From Edaphobacter sp. (GTDB lineage Bacteria; Acidobacteriota; Terriglobia; Terriglobales; Acidobacteriaceae), in the NCBI RefSeq assembly GCF_028283685.1, contig NZ_JAPWKF010000010.1, forward strand, positions 310,001 through 374,000: a stretch of DNA of 64,000 nucleotides, in the 5' to 3' direction. The notes below the pieces were generated by a model. It saw nothing but the letters and a program-made list of their open reading frames with translations, had not been told where the DNA came from and made no database searches. The position numbers were made by a program, and so were the translations under genes. Below, in pieces: positions 1 to 8,910 of the stretch; the first letter of the stretch is position 1, and the number at the start of each line of letters is the position of its first letter.

Positions 1-348
1 GCGCGCACCCACCATCAGCGGTATCAAGAAGTTGCCGAGTACCGCAGGCACCGCTGGAATCAGCACGAAGAAGACCATCACAATGCCGTGCATGGTGAAG
101 ACCTTGTTGTACGTATCCAGCGCCATCAGGTCGGCCTGCGGCGTCAGCAGCTCCAGCCGCAGCAGAAACGCCAGGATGCCTCCCGCGCCGAAGAAGATCG
201 TGATGCCGATCAGGTACAGAATCGCAATGCGCTTGTGATCGACCGTCAGCAGCCAGCTCTTCAGGCCATGCGACACATTCAGGTAATTCGTCTCTTCTGG
301 CCGCGCAGGTGCGGCGACGGCAGGTCGGGAGATAGCGGCAGAGCTCAT
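1..348 (-). CDS. ctaD: Cytochrome c oxidase subunit I, N-terminal part (cut by window edge)
   Basis: The 116 visible residues match the start of haem-copper oxidase subunit I: the DHKRIAMLYLI segment leads into the first membrane helix, followed by LELLTPQADL and the strongly conserved FTMHGIVMVFF stretch, whose His is a low-spin haem a ligand in the family. The protein would be the catalytic subunit of an aa3-type terminal oxidase in the cytoplasmic membrane, reducing oxygen and pumping protons. The ATG at 346-348 overlaps the stop of the upstream small ORF in an ATGA arrangement, so translation is probably coupled. The rest of the gene and any coxB or coxC neighbours lie outside the window. 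Confidence 0.95.
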   Translation of the reverse strand, partial: MSSAAISRPAVAAPARPEETNYLNVSHGLKSWLLTVDHKRIAILYLIGITIFFGAGGILAFLLRLELLTPQADLMALDTYNKVFTMHGIVMVFFVLIPAVPAVLGNFLIPLMVGAR

Positions 349-581
349 GCGTGTGCGGCCCTTCTTACGGGGAAGGCGGGAGCCAGGTTGGGCTGGGCAA
401 GATTCAGCGCGGCATTCAGACACTCATGCACGGCCAACACGATCAGCGGCGGACAGTTGGCGCTGGTGCCGTAACCGGGGCAGGCGGCGCGAGCATCGCA
501 GGTGGAGGTGCGGCGTGCAGTACGCGGGCAGTTGGTGCAGCTGCCGGTGCAGGGCTTCTTTTGCAGGACGTTGAGCGACAT
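345..581 (-). CDS. Small Cys-rich protein coupled to ctaD (unknown function)
   Basis: This is a 78-aa ORF. The ATG at 579-581 follows a good Shine-Dalgarno (GAGGGAG, 7-nt spacer), which favours it over an in-frame GTG at 614. It has seven cysteines, clustered as PCTGSCTNC near residues 10-18, then one in STCDAR, one in AACPGY, one in ANCPPL and one in VHECLN. The spacing resembles metal-binding or disulfide-rich small proteins, but I recognise no family. The ORF has no membrane segment and no obvious signal peptide. Its stop overlaps the ctaD start by four bases, so the two are probably translated together. A role in oxidase assembly (copper or haem handling) is only an inference from position. 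It could also be a poorly conserved leader ORF. Confidence 0.6.
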   Translation of the reverse strand: MSLNVLQKKPCTGSCTNCPRTARRTSTCDARAACPGYGTSANCPPLIVLAVHECLNAALNLAQPNLAPAFPVRRAAHA

Positions 582-630
582 CGTGTGGCTCCCTCGATCA
601 CCAGCATCGGACACACCACCGCGCCGGGGA

Positions 631-646
631 TGTGACGGCGATCACA
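631..646. promoter_or_regulatory. CRP-type palindromic operator (TGTGA-N6-TCACA)
   Basis: The sequence TGTGACGGCGATCACA is an exact match to the core consensus of CRP/FNR-superfamily sites, with six bases between the half-sites. It lies 50 bp upstream of the start codon of the small Cys-rich ORF that leads into ctaD, a spacing that suits activation. No convincing -10 or -35 was recognised. The cognate regulator is not in the window. Confidence 0.6.
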
Positions 647-701
647 CGAACTGTCAGAGTTTTGTCGCAGCGCCAGCCTCCGGGGATACCCGGCGCAGAA
701 A

Positions 702-742
702 CAGATATGGCCCGATCCGCACGGAGGATCGGGCCATATCTG
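702..742 (-). terminator. Strong hairpin after the RND efflux operon
   Basis: This is a perfect 17-bp inverted repeat (702-718 with 726-742, 7-base loop). It begins about 22 bases past the stop codon of the outer-membrane channel gene. On the minus strand it is followed by only a weak T-rich stretch. It probably ends the three-gene efflux transcript and separates it from the ctaD promoter region. Confidence 0.65.
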
Positions 743-764
743 CTGCAGAGAAAAGTTCCGCTGC

Positions 765-2258
765 TTACTGCCAGCCGCCTCCCAGCGCCGCATAGAGCTG
801 CACCAGCGAGGTCGCCTCCTGCTGCTGCGCCTGGGCCAGCTTCAGCTGTGCGTCGTACAGATCGGTGTCGGTCGCCAGCACCTCGATGTAGCTGGTGTTG
901 CCGCCCGCATACCGCAGCCGCGCCAGACGCACCGCATCCGTGGCCGAAGTCACGGCACGCGTCTGCTCCTCGCGCCGCGTACGTGTCTCGCCATAGGCCG
1001 TCAGCGAGTTGGAGACGTCCTTCAGCGCATTCAGCACCGCCTTGCGATACGTTGCCACCATCTCCTCCTGCTGCGCCTGCGAGTATTTGTAGGTGCTGCG
1101 AATGCGTCCGCCCGCGAAGATCGGCTGCGAGAGAGATCCCGCAGCGTACCAGTACGCATTCTGCCCGGCGAAGATGTTGTTCAGCTGGTTGCTCGCCGAG
1201 CCGCCCATGCTCGTCAGCGAGATCTGCGGGAAGAACTGCGCCTTCGCCACACCCACGCGCGCATTGGCCGCCATCAGCGTCGCCTCGGCCTGCCGGATAT
1301 CCGGCCGCCGCTCCAGCAGCTCCGACGGCAGTCCTGTCGGCACCGCCGAAGGATGCGGTTGATCGGCAATCTCCACACCACGTTCGATGTTTGACGGAGC
1401 ATGCCCCAGCAGAATGCTGATTGTGTTCTCCTGCACAGCCACCTGGCGACGAATCTCAGGCAGGTCCGCCTTCGCTGTGAACAACAGCTCTTCGGCCTGC
1501 CGCGTATCCGCACGCGAGCCCGCACCGTAGGACTCCAGCTGCTGCGTCAGCTTCAACGAATCCTCACGCGCCTTGATCGTGTTCTGCGTAATCGCCAGCT
1601 GTGCGTCGAGGCTGCGCAACTGGAAGTACGCCGAAGCAAGATCTTCGATCAGCGAAGCGCGAGTCGCACGCTGCGCCCACTCCGACTGCAACAGCTCCGC
1701 ACGCGCAGCCTCGGTCTGACGACGATACAGTCCCCAGAAGTCGAGGTTCCACGCCGCCGAAGCACTGAAGCCACCGCCGCGAATAAAGTCGTTCTTCGTG
1801 CCGTCGCTGTTCGTATTCGCCAGCCCCTGCGGCAGCTGCAGCGCCGTAAAGCTTCCACCCGCGCCCAGCGTGGGCAGCTGTTGCGAGCGCACGATGCCGA
1901 CCTGCGCTCGCGCCTCCAGCACACGCTTGGCCGCAATGGTGAGGTCAAGGTTGTTGGCCAACGCCTCCGTGATCAGCTGCTGCAACGTGGGATCGGTGAA
2001 GACACTCTGCCAGTTCTCTTCACCCAGCGTCGCTGCGGGAGCCGTTGCGTCCGCCTTCTTCGCCGGGTCCGCCGTCGCCGGAAGATCCGGTGCCAGCGCG
2101 CCGCGATAGCTCTGCGGCGCCGCCGTCGTCGGCCGCGCATAGTTGGGACCGACGTTGCAGCCCAGCACCATCAGCGCCAGCAGGCCGGAGACAAGCGCCA
2201 GCCCGGCTCCGCGCAGAATACGGTCACGAGTTGTCTGCGATTCACTGAAGTTCAACAT
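765..2258 (-). CDS. RND efflux outer-membrane channel lipoprotein (NodT/OprM type)
   Basis: The 497-aa product has an N-terminal signal ending in the lipobox LMVLGC followed by NVGPNYARP, typical of NodT/OprM/CusC outer-membrane factors. Two long alpha-helical repeats follow, including LPSELLERRPDIRQAEA, a family hallmark. It should form the trimeric TolC-like duct for the adaptor and pump encoded upstream. The ATG at 2256-2258 lies inside the end of the adaptor gene (17-bp overlap) with GAGGG five bases before it, so it is the last gene of a tightly coupled operon. Length is normal for the family. The exported substrate cannot be read from sequence. Confidence 0.93.
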   Translation of the reverse strand: MLNFSESQTTRDRILRGAGLALVSGLLALMVLGCNVGPNYARPTTAAPQSYRGALAPDLPATADPAKKADATAPAATLGEENWQSVFTDPTLQQLITEALANNLDLTIAAKRVLEARAQVGIVRSQQLPTLGAGGSFTALQLPQGLANTNSDGTKNDFIRGGGFSASAAWNLDFWGLYRRQTEAARAELLQSEWAQRATRASLIEDLASAYFQLRSLDAQLAITQNTIKAREDSLKLTQQLESYGAGSRADTRQAEELLFTAKADLPEIRRQVAVQENTISILLGHAPSNIERGVEIADQPHPSAVPTGLPSELLERRPDIRQAEATLMAANARVGVAKAQFFPQISLTSMGGSASNQLNNIFAGQNAYWYAAGSLSQPIFAGGRIRSTYKYSQAQQEEMVATYRKAVLNALKDVSNSLTAYGETRTRREEQTRAVTSATDAVRLARLRYAGGNTSYIEVLATDTDLYDAQLKLAQAQQQEATSLVQLYAALGGGWQ

Positions 2259-3495
2259 GTTCGCCCTCGTTGAGCAGGTCGCTCGGACTCGCCACCAGCG
2301 ATTCGCTGCCGTTCAATCCCGCAACCACCTCGATCTCCTTGCCCATGTCCTTGCCGATCGTCACCGGCACAAAGCGCAGCGTGTGATTCGCATCCACTGT
2401 CACCACGTGCATACCCGCATGGTCGATCACCAGCGAGCTCGTCGGAATGATCAGCGAGCTGTGCTGCTCGGCCAGCGTGAAGTGCACCTGCGCGTACATG
2501 CCGGGCAACAGCGAACCATCGCGGTTGTCGACCTGCACCTCGGTGCGCATCGTGCGAGCCGCATCGTTCAACGCGCCTGCATTGCGGGTCACCGTGCCCG
2601 TATAGTTGCGCCCCAGCCGCTCCGTTACATCCACTTCGGCCTTCTCGCCGTCATGAATGTTGACTGCCTCCGACTGCGGCACGTCCACCTGGATGCGCAG
2701 CGTGCTGCCCTGCGCGATGGCGAACAGCGGCCTCGTGCCGGCGGCGGCCGCAGCACTCACCAGATCGCCGCGCTCGACGTTGCGCTCCGTAATCACGCCG
2801 TCAAACGGAGCGACAATGCGCTCGAACCCCTGCATCTGTTCCAGCCTCGCAACATTCGCCTTGTAAGCAACGACGCTGGCCTGCGCCGCGGTGATATTCG
2901 CATTCGCCGCATCCACATCGGCCAAACGCGCATTGTGACTCTGCACCGCTGCATCGACGATCTGTTGCGAGATGGCATGCTGCTCACCCAGCGGAAGATC
3001 GCGATCCTTCGTCAGCCGCGTCAGCTCTGCATTCGCCTTCGCTTGCTCCAGTGCAGCCCGCGCCTGTGCCAGTGCGGCCTCCGACTGCGCCAGCGTCGCC
3101 TTCGCCTGCCCCAGCTGCTGATCGAGCTCCGGCGACGAGATCACGGCGAGCACCTGCCCCGCCTTTACCTTCGCGCCGATGTCGACGTTGCGCCGGTCAA
3201 GATAACCGTCCACGCGGGCGTAAAGACTCGCCGTGTACAGCGGCTCCACGTTGCCCGGCAGCACCAGCTGCGAGGTTGGCTCGCCCTTGGTGGCATGGAT
3301 GACCGTAACCACCGGATGCGTCACCGGGGACTCTCGGCTGGCGGCCAGCGCCTCGCGATGGCTGTTGATGCGCGGCACCGCTCCAATCGCGATGAGCGCG
3401 AGCAGAGCGACGCCTCCGATGCCGTACAGCTTGACGCGGCTGCCGGACTGCTTCTGGGTGCGGTCGCTGGTGCGATTTTCCTGGGTGCTGATCAT
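2242..3495 (-). CDS. RND efflux periplasmic adaptor (HlyD/MFP family)
   Basis: The 417-aa protein has one N-terminal membrane anchor (about residues 22-40), a lipoyl-like barrel beginning VLPGNVEPLYTASLYARVDG, and a long coiled-coil hairpin rich in Ala, Gln and Leu (about 115-200). The second lipoyl half is FDGVITERNVERGDLV, and beta-barrel and membrane-proximal domains follow. This is the standard order for membrane fusion proteins that join an RND pump to a TolC-type channel. The start overlaps the stop of the pump gene (ATGA) and the end overlaps the start of the channel gene, so all three are co-translated. Confidence 0.94.
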   Translation of the reverse strand: MISTQENRTSDRTQKQSGSRVKLYGIGGVALLALIAIGAVPRINSHREALAASRESPVTHPVVTVIHATKGEPTSQLVLPGNVEPLYTASLYARVDGYLDRRNVDIGAKVKAGQVLAVISSPELDQQLGQAKATLAQSEAALAQARAALEQAKANAELTRLTKDRDLPLGEQHAISQQIVDAAVQSHNARLADVDAANANITAAQASVVAYKANVARLEQMQGFERIVAPFDGVITERNVERGDLVSAAAAAGTRPLFAIAQGSTLRIQVDVPQSEAVNIHDGEKAEVDVTERLGRNYTGTVTRNAGALNDAARTMRTEVQVDNRDGSLLPGMYAQVHFTLAEQHSSLIIPTSSLVIDHAGMHVVTVDANHTLRFVPVTIGKDMGKEIEVVAGLNGSESLVASPSDLLNEGEHVELQ

Positions 3496-6400
3496 GCGGC
3501 CTCCTCGGCGGAATTTCTTCCGTGAATCAGGGTGAACATCAAAGGAACGAAGAACAGGGTGGCGAAGGTCGCCATACTGAGACCGCCGATGACGGCGCGG
3601 GCCAGCGGAGCATTCTGCTCGCCGCCCTCGCCCATGCCCAGGGCCATCGGCAGCATGCCGATGATCATGGCGCAGGCGGTCATGATGATGGGGCGCAGGC
3701 GCGTGAAGCCTGCGGTAATCGCGGCGCGCAGCGGATCTTCGCCGCTGGCTCTTAGCTCATTGGCAAACGTCACCAGCAGAATCGAGTTCGCCGTCGCCAC
3801 GCCGACCGACATAATCGCACCCATCAGTGAAGGCACATTGAACGTCGTCTGCGTGAGGAACAGAGCCCATACGATGCCGGTAAATGCGCCTGGCAGGGCG
3901 CAGATGATGATGAACGGATCAAGCCAGCTCTGGTAGTTCACCACCATCAGCAGATACACCAGCAGCGCAGCAAACGCGAGACCGATGCCGAGCCGCGTGA
4001 ACGCCTCGTTCATGCTCTCCACCTGCCCGCGCACTACAATCCGCGTGCCCGGGGGAAGGCTCTTACTCTCTTCCTTCACGATGCGCTCCACCTTCGCCGC
4101 CACCGAACCGAGGTCGCTGTCCTGCGTGTTGGCGAAGATATCGAACACCGGCGCGCCGTTGTGATGGTTCACTACAACCGGCATAATCGAAGGCCGCAGC
4201 GTCGCCATGTTGCCAAGAATCTCGTTGCGATCGCTGATGGTGTGCATCGGGATCGGCGTGTTCTTCAGCGCATTGATCGAATCGATCTGGTACTGCGGCG
4301 TCTGCGCGGCCACCGTATACGTGATGCCCATCTTCGGGTCGAGCCAGAAGTTCGGCTGCACCGCCGCGCTCGAGCTCAGCGAGATGTACAGGCTGTTCGC
4401 CACATCCTGCTGCGTCAGCCCGAACTGCGCCGCACGCACGCGGTCGATGTCGAGATGAAGATCCGGCGCATCCACCACCTGGTGCATGTGCACGTCGACC
4501 GCGCCCGGAACCTCCGCCAGCCGCTCGCGCAGGTGCCGCGCAATCTCATAATTGGCCGGGTCGTAGCCCTGTACCTGAATGTCGATCGGCGCAGGCAGGC
4601 CGAAGTTGAGAATCTGCGTCACCATGTCCGCAGGCTGGAAGAAGAAGGTCAGCCCCGGAAACTTCTTTGGCAGCTCGGCGCGCAGCTCGCGCACATAGCG
4701 CTCCGTCGGATGATGCTTCTCGTTCAGCGCGATCAGGATCTCTCCGTCTGCGCTGCTGATCGTCGAGCCGTCGCCGAACGCATAGTTGAACGTCTCCGGC
4801 GTGAGACCGATGTTGTCCAGCACCAGTTCGGTCTCTTTCGCCGGAATCGTCTTGCGAATCTCGTCCTCCACCTGGCTGAAGATCACCTTCGTCGCTTCAA
4901 TGCGAGTGCCGGGGCGCGCCCGCACATGCAGCTTGATCTGTCCCGCATCGACCGCCGGGAAGAAGTCGCGGCCAATGAACGGCAGCAGCAGGAACGCCGT
5001 CGACATGACCGCCAGCGAAGCGAACAGCGCTGTGCGGCGATGCGCTAAGAAGCTCTCCAGCGCGCTCGTATAGCGTGCCTGCACCGCGGAATAGCCGCGA
5101 TTGAAGCTCTCATTGATGCGGCGGAAGATCGACTTCGAGCCCTCCGCGATCACCTCGTGCGTCGTCTCGCCCTCGAAGCTATGCTCCGCGCCAAGCAGGT
5201 AGTTCACCAGCACCGGCACCAGCGTGCGCGAAAGCACATACGACGCAAGCATCGCGAAGACCACGGCCAGAGCCATCGGCGTAAACAGGAACTTCGCCGG
5301 GCCCGTAAGGAAGACCACCGACACAAACACAATGCAGATCGTCAGCGTCGAGACCAGCGTCGGCGTCGCAATCTCCGAGGCGCCAATCAGCACCGCCTCA
5401 CGCAGCGGCTGCCCGTCCATGTGTCGATGAATATTCTCAATCGTCACCGTCGCATCGTCGACCAGGATGCCGATGGCCAGAGCCAGTCCGCCCAACGTCA
5501 TCGTATTCATCGTCTCGCCCATCGCGCTCAGCACAATGATCGAGCTCAGAATCGACAGTGGAATCGAGATGGCAATAATCAGCGTGCTGCGCCAGCTGCC
5601 AAGGAACAGCAGGATCATCAGCGCCGTCAGTGCGGCAGCGATCAGACCTTCACGCAGCACGCCAACAATGGCCGCCTTCACGAAGATCGACTGGTCGAAC
5701 AGCTCCGTAATCTTCAGGCCCTTGGGGGCGGCCTCGCGCGAAGCGGGCAGCACGTCATCCTTGATCTGTTTCACGATCTCCAGCGTCGAAACCGAGCCGG
5801 TCTTCATAATCGTCAGCAGCGCCGCAGGCTTACCGTTCGCACGCGCCACGTTCTGCTGCACCGACCACCCATCGCGCACATGGGCAATGTCACGCATGTA
5901 GACCATCGAGCCGTTCACCTGCTTGATGGGCACGTCGTTGAGCATCAGCGCGTCCACCGGGCTCGAGTTCGTACTGACCGTGTACTCGGTGTTGTCCACC
6001 TTCGCCGTTCCCGATGGAAGCGTCACGTTCTGCGCGTTGATCGCAGCTGTCACATCCACCGGCGTAAGCCCCTTCGCCAGCAGCGCATTCTGATCGAGAT
6101 CGACCATGATCTGCCGCGCCACGCCACCATACGGCGTAGGCAGCAGCGTGCCGGGAACCTTGGTCAACTGTTGGCGCACACGGAACAGGCCATAGTCGTA
6201 GATCTCCGACTCCGAGAGCGTGTCGCTCGATAGCGAGAGCTGAATAATAGGTACCGTCGATGCGCTGAAACGCAGAATCCACGGTGGATTCACGCCCTGC
6301 GGCATACGGAAGCGAATCGAATTAACTGCTGCGCCGACCTGTGACATCGCCGCGTCGATACGTACCTGCGGCTGGAATGAAATCTTGATGACGGAGGCGC

Positions 6401-6659
6401 CACTGGTGGTCTGCGAGTCGATCGCTTTCACGTCGTTGACCACGGCCATGACAAACTCGCTGAACGTCGTGACGCGCTGCTCCATCTCCTTCGCAGGCAA
6501 TCCTGAATACGACCAGATGACCGTAATCTGTGGAATATTGATGTCCGGAAAGATGTCCGTCGGCGTCGTCGCAATCGACGAAAAGCCAAGAACAAGAATT
6601 AAAATCGACGCAACGATGAAGGTGTAGGGACGATTTAAGGCAAGACGGACTATCCACAT
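3492..6659 (-). CDS. RND efflux inner-membrane transporter (AcrB/MdtB type)
   Basis: The 1055-aa protein is a full-length RND permease. It has a first helix at about 10-28, a porter-domain segment SATTPTDIFPDI-like near 28-40, and the proton-relay pair Asp401-Asp402 in GILVDDATV. A second repeat of the fold begins near residue 545 (RRTALFASLAVMST). The DD pair and the GLALAIGI context favour the hydrophobe/amphiphile or multidrug branch over the heavy-metal branch, but this was judged by eye. The ATG at 6657-6659 has GGAG eight bases upstream. It is the first gene of the operon and is divergent from the ArsR-type regulator, which is the likely controller. Confidence 0.95.
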   Translation of the reverse strand: MWIVRLALNRPYTFIVASILILVLGFSSIATTPTDIFPDINIPQITVIWSYSGLPAKEMEQRVTTFSEFVMAVVNDVKAIDSQTTSGASVIKISFQPQVRIDAAMSQVGAAVNSIRFRMPQGVNPPWILRFSASTVPIIQLSLSSDTLSESEIYDYGLFRVRQQLTKVPGTLLPTPYGGVARQIMVDLDQNALLAKGLTPVDVTAAINAQNVTLPSGTAKVDNTEYTVSTNSSPVDALMLNDVPIKQVNGSMVYMRDIAHVRDGWSVQQNVARANGKPAALLTIMKTGSVSTLEIVKQIKDDVLPASREAAPKGLKITELFDQSIFVKAAIVGVLREGLIAAALTALMILLFLGSWRSTLIIAISIPLSILSSIIVLSAMGETMNTMTLGGLALAIGILVDDATVTIENIHRHMDGQPLREAVLIGASEIATPTLVSTLTICIVFVSVVFLTGPAKFLFTPMALAVVFAMLASYVLSRTLVPVLVNYLLGAEHSFEGETTHEVIAEGSKSIFRRINESFNRGYSAVQARYTSALESFLAHRRTALFASLAVMSTAFLLLPFIGRDFFPAVDAGQIKLHVRARPGTRIEATKVIFSQVEDEIRKTIPAKETELVLDNIGLTPETFNYAFGDGSTISSADGEILIALNEKHHPTERYVRELRAELPKKFPGLTFFFQPADMVTQILNFGLPAPIDIQVQGYDPANYEIARHLRERLAEVPGAVDVHMHQVVDAPDLHLDIDRVRAAQFGLTQQDVANSLYISLSSSAAVQPNFWLDPKMGITYTVAAQTPQYQIDSINALKNTPIPMHTISDRNEILGNMATLRPSIMPVVVNHHNGAPVFDIFANTQDSDLGSVAAKVERIVKEESKSLPPGTRIVVRGQVESMNEAFTRLGIGLAFAALLVYLLMVVNYQSWLDPFIIICALPGAFTGIVWALFLTQTTFNVPSLMGAIMSVGVATANSILLVTFANELRASGEDPLRAAITAGFTRLRPIIMTACAMIIGMLPMALGMGEGGEQNAPLARAVIGGLSMATFATLFFVPLMFTLIHGRNSAEEAA

Positions 6660-6784
6660 AACAGCGGCTCCAAACGAGGCGTTTTTCTGTACGGTTTTTT
6701 TGTACTGCGGATACTTTGATGTGCGTCGAAATATAAAGATTCACGGTTTCGCGCTTTTGGCGCATCTCGCTGATCTTTGGCGCG

Positions 6785-6801
6785 ATTGATCGCAGATGAA
6801 T
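6785..6801. promoter_or_regulatory. Possible ArsR-type operator in the efflux/regulator intergenic region
   Basis: ATTGAT-N5-ATGAAT is an imperfect AT-rich inverted repeat (one mismatch) midway between the divergent RND operon and the ArsR-type gene. It overlaps a perfect GCGAT-TG-ATCGC palindrome at 6782-6793. ArsR/SmtB regulators bind this sort of element, but the match is modest. Confidence 0.3.
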
Positions 6802-6846
6802 CCAACAGACGTCGGCAGAGTCGAATCAACAGACAGGTGCAGCACG

Positions 6847-7141
6847 ATGGAAACACTTAGCGATACCCGGGCCGCACAGATCAGCAAGGCGCTCGGCGAT
6901 CCCAATCGCCTTGCGCTCTACACGCAGATCGCGCAGCACAAGCGAACTGTACTGTGGCGAGATGCACGCAAGAAACGCCATCTCGCTGGCGACGCTCTCG
7001 CATCACCTCAAGGTGCTGACGGAATTAGGACTGATCACCTTCCGCAAGGAGGGTCAGAATGTCTACTACCGCGTTGTGCCGGAGACCTTTCGCGCCTATC
7101 GACGCTATCTCGACGGTATCGCCGCAAAACACCTGGCATAA
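6847..7141 (+). pseudogene. ArsR-family regulator with a one-base frameshift
   Basis: From the ATG at 6847 one frame reads METLSDTRAAQISKALGDPNRLALYTQIAQH, the N-terminal half of an ArsR winged-helix protein with the typical SKALGDPNRL motif (shown here in part only). The continuation lies in the next frame: SELYCGEM, then LATLSHHLKVLTELGL (recognition helix), then FRKEGQNVYYRV (wing), ending at 7141. Dropping one A near 6940-6941 would join the two into a normal protein of about 97 aa. Only ELYCGEM stands where sensors of the SmtB group have ELCVCDL, so one metal-ligand Cys is missing. It is divergent from the RND operon. Either the gene is inactivated, the base is a sequencing error, or a shift occurs during translation. 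Confidence 0.8.
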
Positions 7142-7165
7142 GGTCACGCCGCTACAGCGTAGCTC

Positions 7166-8770
7166 TCACTGGCCACCGGATGACTCGCTCGCTGCAACCG
7201 CCGGGTGACCGGTCGTCGTTGCGCGACGGCGATACACGCGCAGATCGTTGCGGCGCTGCAACAGGATCGCGAAGCTGCGCTTCACCACGTCGTGTCCGCC
7301 CGAAGTAAGCGAATGGCCGGTGTCATACCAGTCGCCTCCGATGATCGACTTGCCATAGCGCTCAAACTCGCCCGGCCCCAGAATCATCACGTTCACGAGG
7401 TCGTGGTACTGGTCCGGCACGGTAAACGGGATGAAGACGTGCGAGGTCTGCCTGCGCACCGCGAAGTACGCCGCAAAGTCTGTGTAAACCCAGTCGTCTG
7501 GTCCGATGTCCCGCGCCGCCAGCGCATTCACCTGCTCCATATCACGATCATCCCAGTAGTACAGCGCCGAAGCCGCCTGCAGCGGCAGCCCCAGCAGGCA
7601 CGCGGCCATAACCATCGTCGCCGCCGCCGCCGTAACAAACGGACGCCGCCTCAGGCTGAACCACCTAAACGAAGCCGCCAGCGCCAGCGCCAGCGGGATG
7701 TAGGCCATCCACGAGTAGTACGTCGTCAGCTTGCTCACCAGGATCATTCCCAGCGGTACCAGCGTCGCCGCGATGATCCCAAAGCCCAGCACCGATCGCA
7801 CCTGCAGCTGCTTCTTCCGCCAGCACTCGGCAGCGATCAGCAGAACCGCGCCGTAAAGCAGAAACAGGCTGGGGTCCTTCGGCAGCCTCTTCGTGCGTTC
7901 CACATCGTTCAAAAACCGGTCTTTGAATGAGCCCGGGCTCTCCGTATGCAGCGAGTCGAAGAAGTTCTGCAGCACACCGAAGTGATGGTAGACGCCCAGC
8001 AGCGCGGCGACGCCAACCGCCGCCGCCGAGCATAGCACCGCGCACTCACCCAACACCGACGTTCCGCACACCAGCAGCAGGCAGCAGCTGAGAATAAATG
8101 CGAAGGGCACCATGTGCAGGCCGCAGAACGGCAGCAGGAATCCACCGCCCCCGATCAACCCCAGCCGCAATCTGCGCGACGGAATCGTCGCAGCCAGCAG
8201 GATCGACGAGCACAGCAGGATGCCCAGGCAGTCATAACGACCGCTGCGAAAGTTGATGCCGATGCCATATCCCATCAGCAGCAGTGGAACGAACGACAAC
8301 CGTTGCCACGGATTCGCAATCAGCCCCAGCCGCTTGATCGCAAGCCACAGCACGTAACAGCTCGCCGCAATCAGCAGGTAATTCAGCGAACGCACCGCGG
8401 AGATCGTAAACCCGAACGCCTTGATCCAGAGCCCGCTGACAAACGGATACAGCGGAGCGTTGCAGGCGAAGAAACTCGTCGTCATATGGTCGCCGCAGGT
8501 CCAGACCGATGACGTAAAGCCGTTGCCCATCGCAAAGTTCGCGGCCACGTCCGTAAACATGTCCTCGTCCTGCCACGGCAGAGGAAACCGCGTCGAGGTC
8601 GCCATGTTGTAGGCCACAAACGCCAGCAACAAGACGAGGAGACTGAGAGTCGCTCTGCGTTCCGCGCGAGCGGGCACATGATTGGTCACAGAATCCTCCG
8701 AAGGGGGTAAAGCCATCATACGGTGATCCCGGAACTTCACAACCGCGAAATCCTTCCGCAAAGGTGTCAT
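7166..8770 (-). CDS. Polytopic membrane protein, GT39/PMT-like glycosyltransferase
   Basis: The protein has about ten predicted membrane helices. After the first helix (LSLLVLLLAFVAYN) there is an external loop QDEDMFTDVAANFAMGNG, an acidic loop in the place where ArnT/PMT-type (GT-C fold) enzymes carry their catalytic Asp. The C-terminal third is a soluble domain (DDWVYTDFAAYFAVRRQ). Such enzymes use polyprenyl-phosphate sugars to glycosylate lipids or proteins on the outer face of the inner membrane. The start is uncertain: the ATG at 8770 was chosen, but 8720 (MMALPP) and a TTG at 8848 are possible and none has a clear Shine-Dalgarno. It converges with the ArsR-type gene. No other polysaccharide genes are nearby. 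Confidence 0.65.
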   Translation of the reverse strand: MTPLRKDFAVVKFRDHRMMALPPSEDSVTNHVPARAERRATLSLLVLLLAFVAYNMATSTRFPLPWQDEDMFTDVAANFAMGNGFTSSVWTCGDHMTTSFFACNAPLYPFVSGLWIKAFGFTISAVRSLNYLLIAASCYVLWLAIKRLGLIANPWQRLSFVPLLLMGYGIGINFRSGRYDCLGILLCSSILLAATIPSRRLRLGLIGGGGFLLPFCGLHMVPFAFILSCCLLLVCGTSVLGECAVLCSAAAVGVAALLGVYHHFGVLQNFFDSLHTESPGSFKDRFLNDVERTKRLPKDPSLFLLYGAVLLIAAECWRKKQLQVRSVLGFGIIAATLVPLGMILVSKLTTYYSWMAYIPLALALAASFRWFSLRRRPFVTAAAATMVMAACLLGLPLQAASALYYWDDRDMEQVNALAARDIGPDDWVYTDFAAYFAVRRQTSHVFIPFTVPDQYHDLVNVMILGPGEFERYGKSIIGGDWYDTGHSLTSGGHDVVKRSFAILLQRRNDLRVYRRRATTTGHPAVAASESSGGQ

Positions 8771-8910
8771 TGCACTGGGCGTTCCATCTGAGCTATGAAA
8801 ATGAATGTCTTCCCCGTCAAAACAAACGGCCGGCTGCCTCATGCGCAACCGGCCTGGCTCTGCAGCTTTACAAAGCCAACACCCTACAGATTTGTTACAC
8901 GTATAGATGC

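Noticed and set aside
8800..8910. GGCCGG/CCGGCC dyad between two minus-strand genes as a terminator
   Set aside because: The stem is only six base pairs with a long loop and no T tract.
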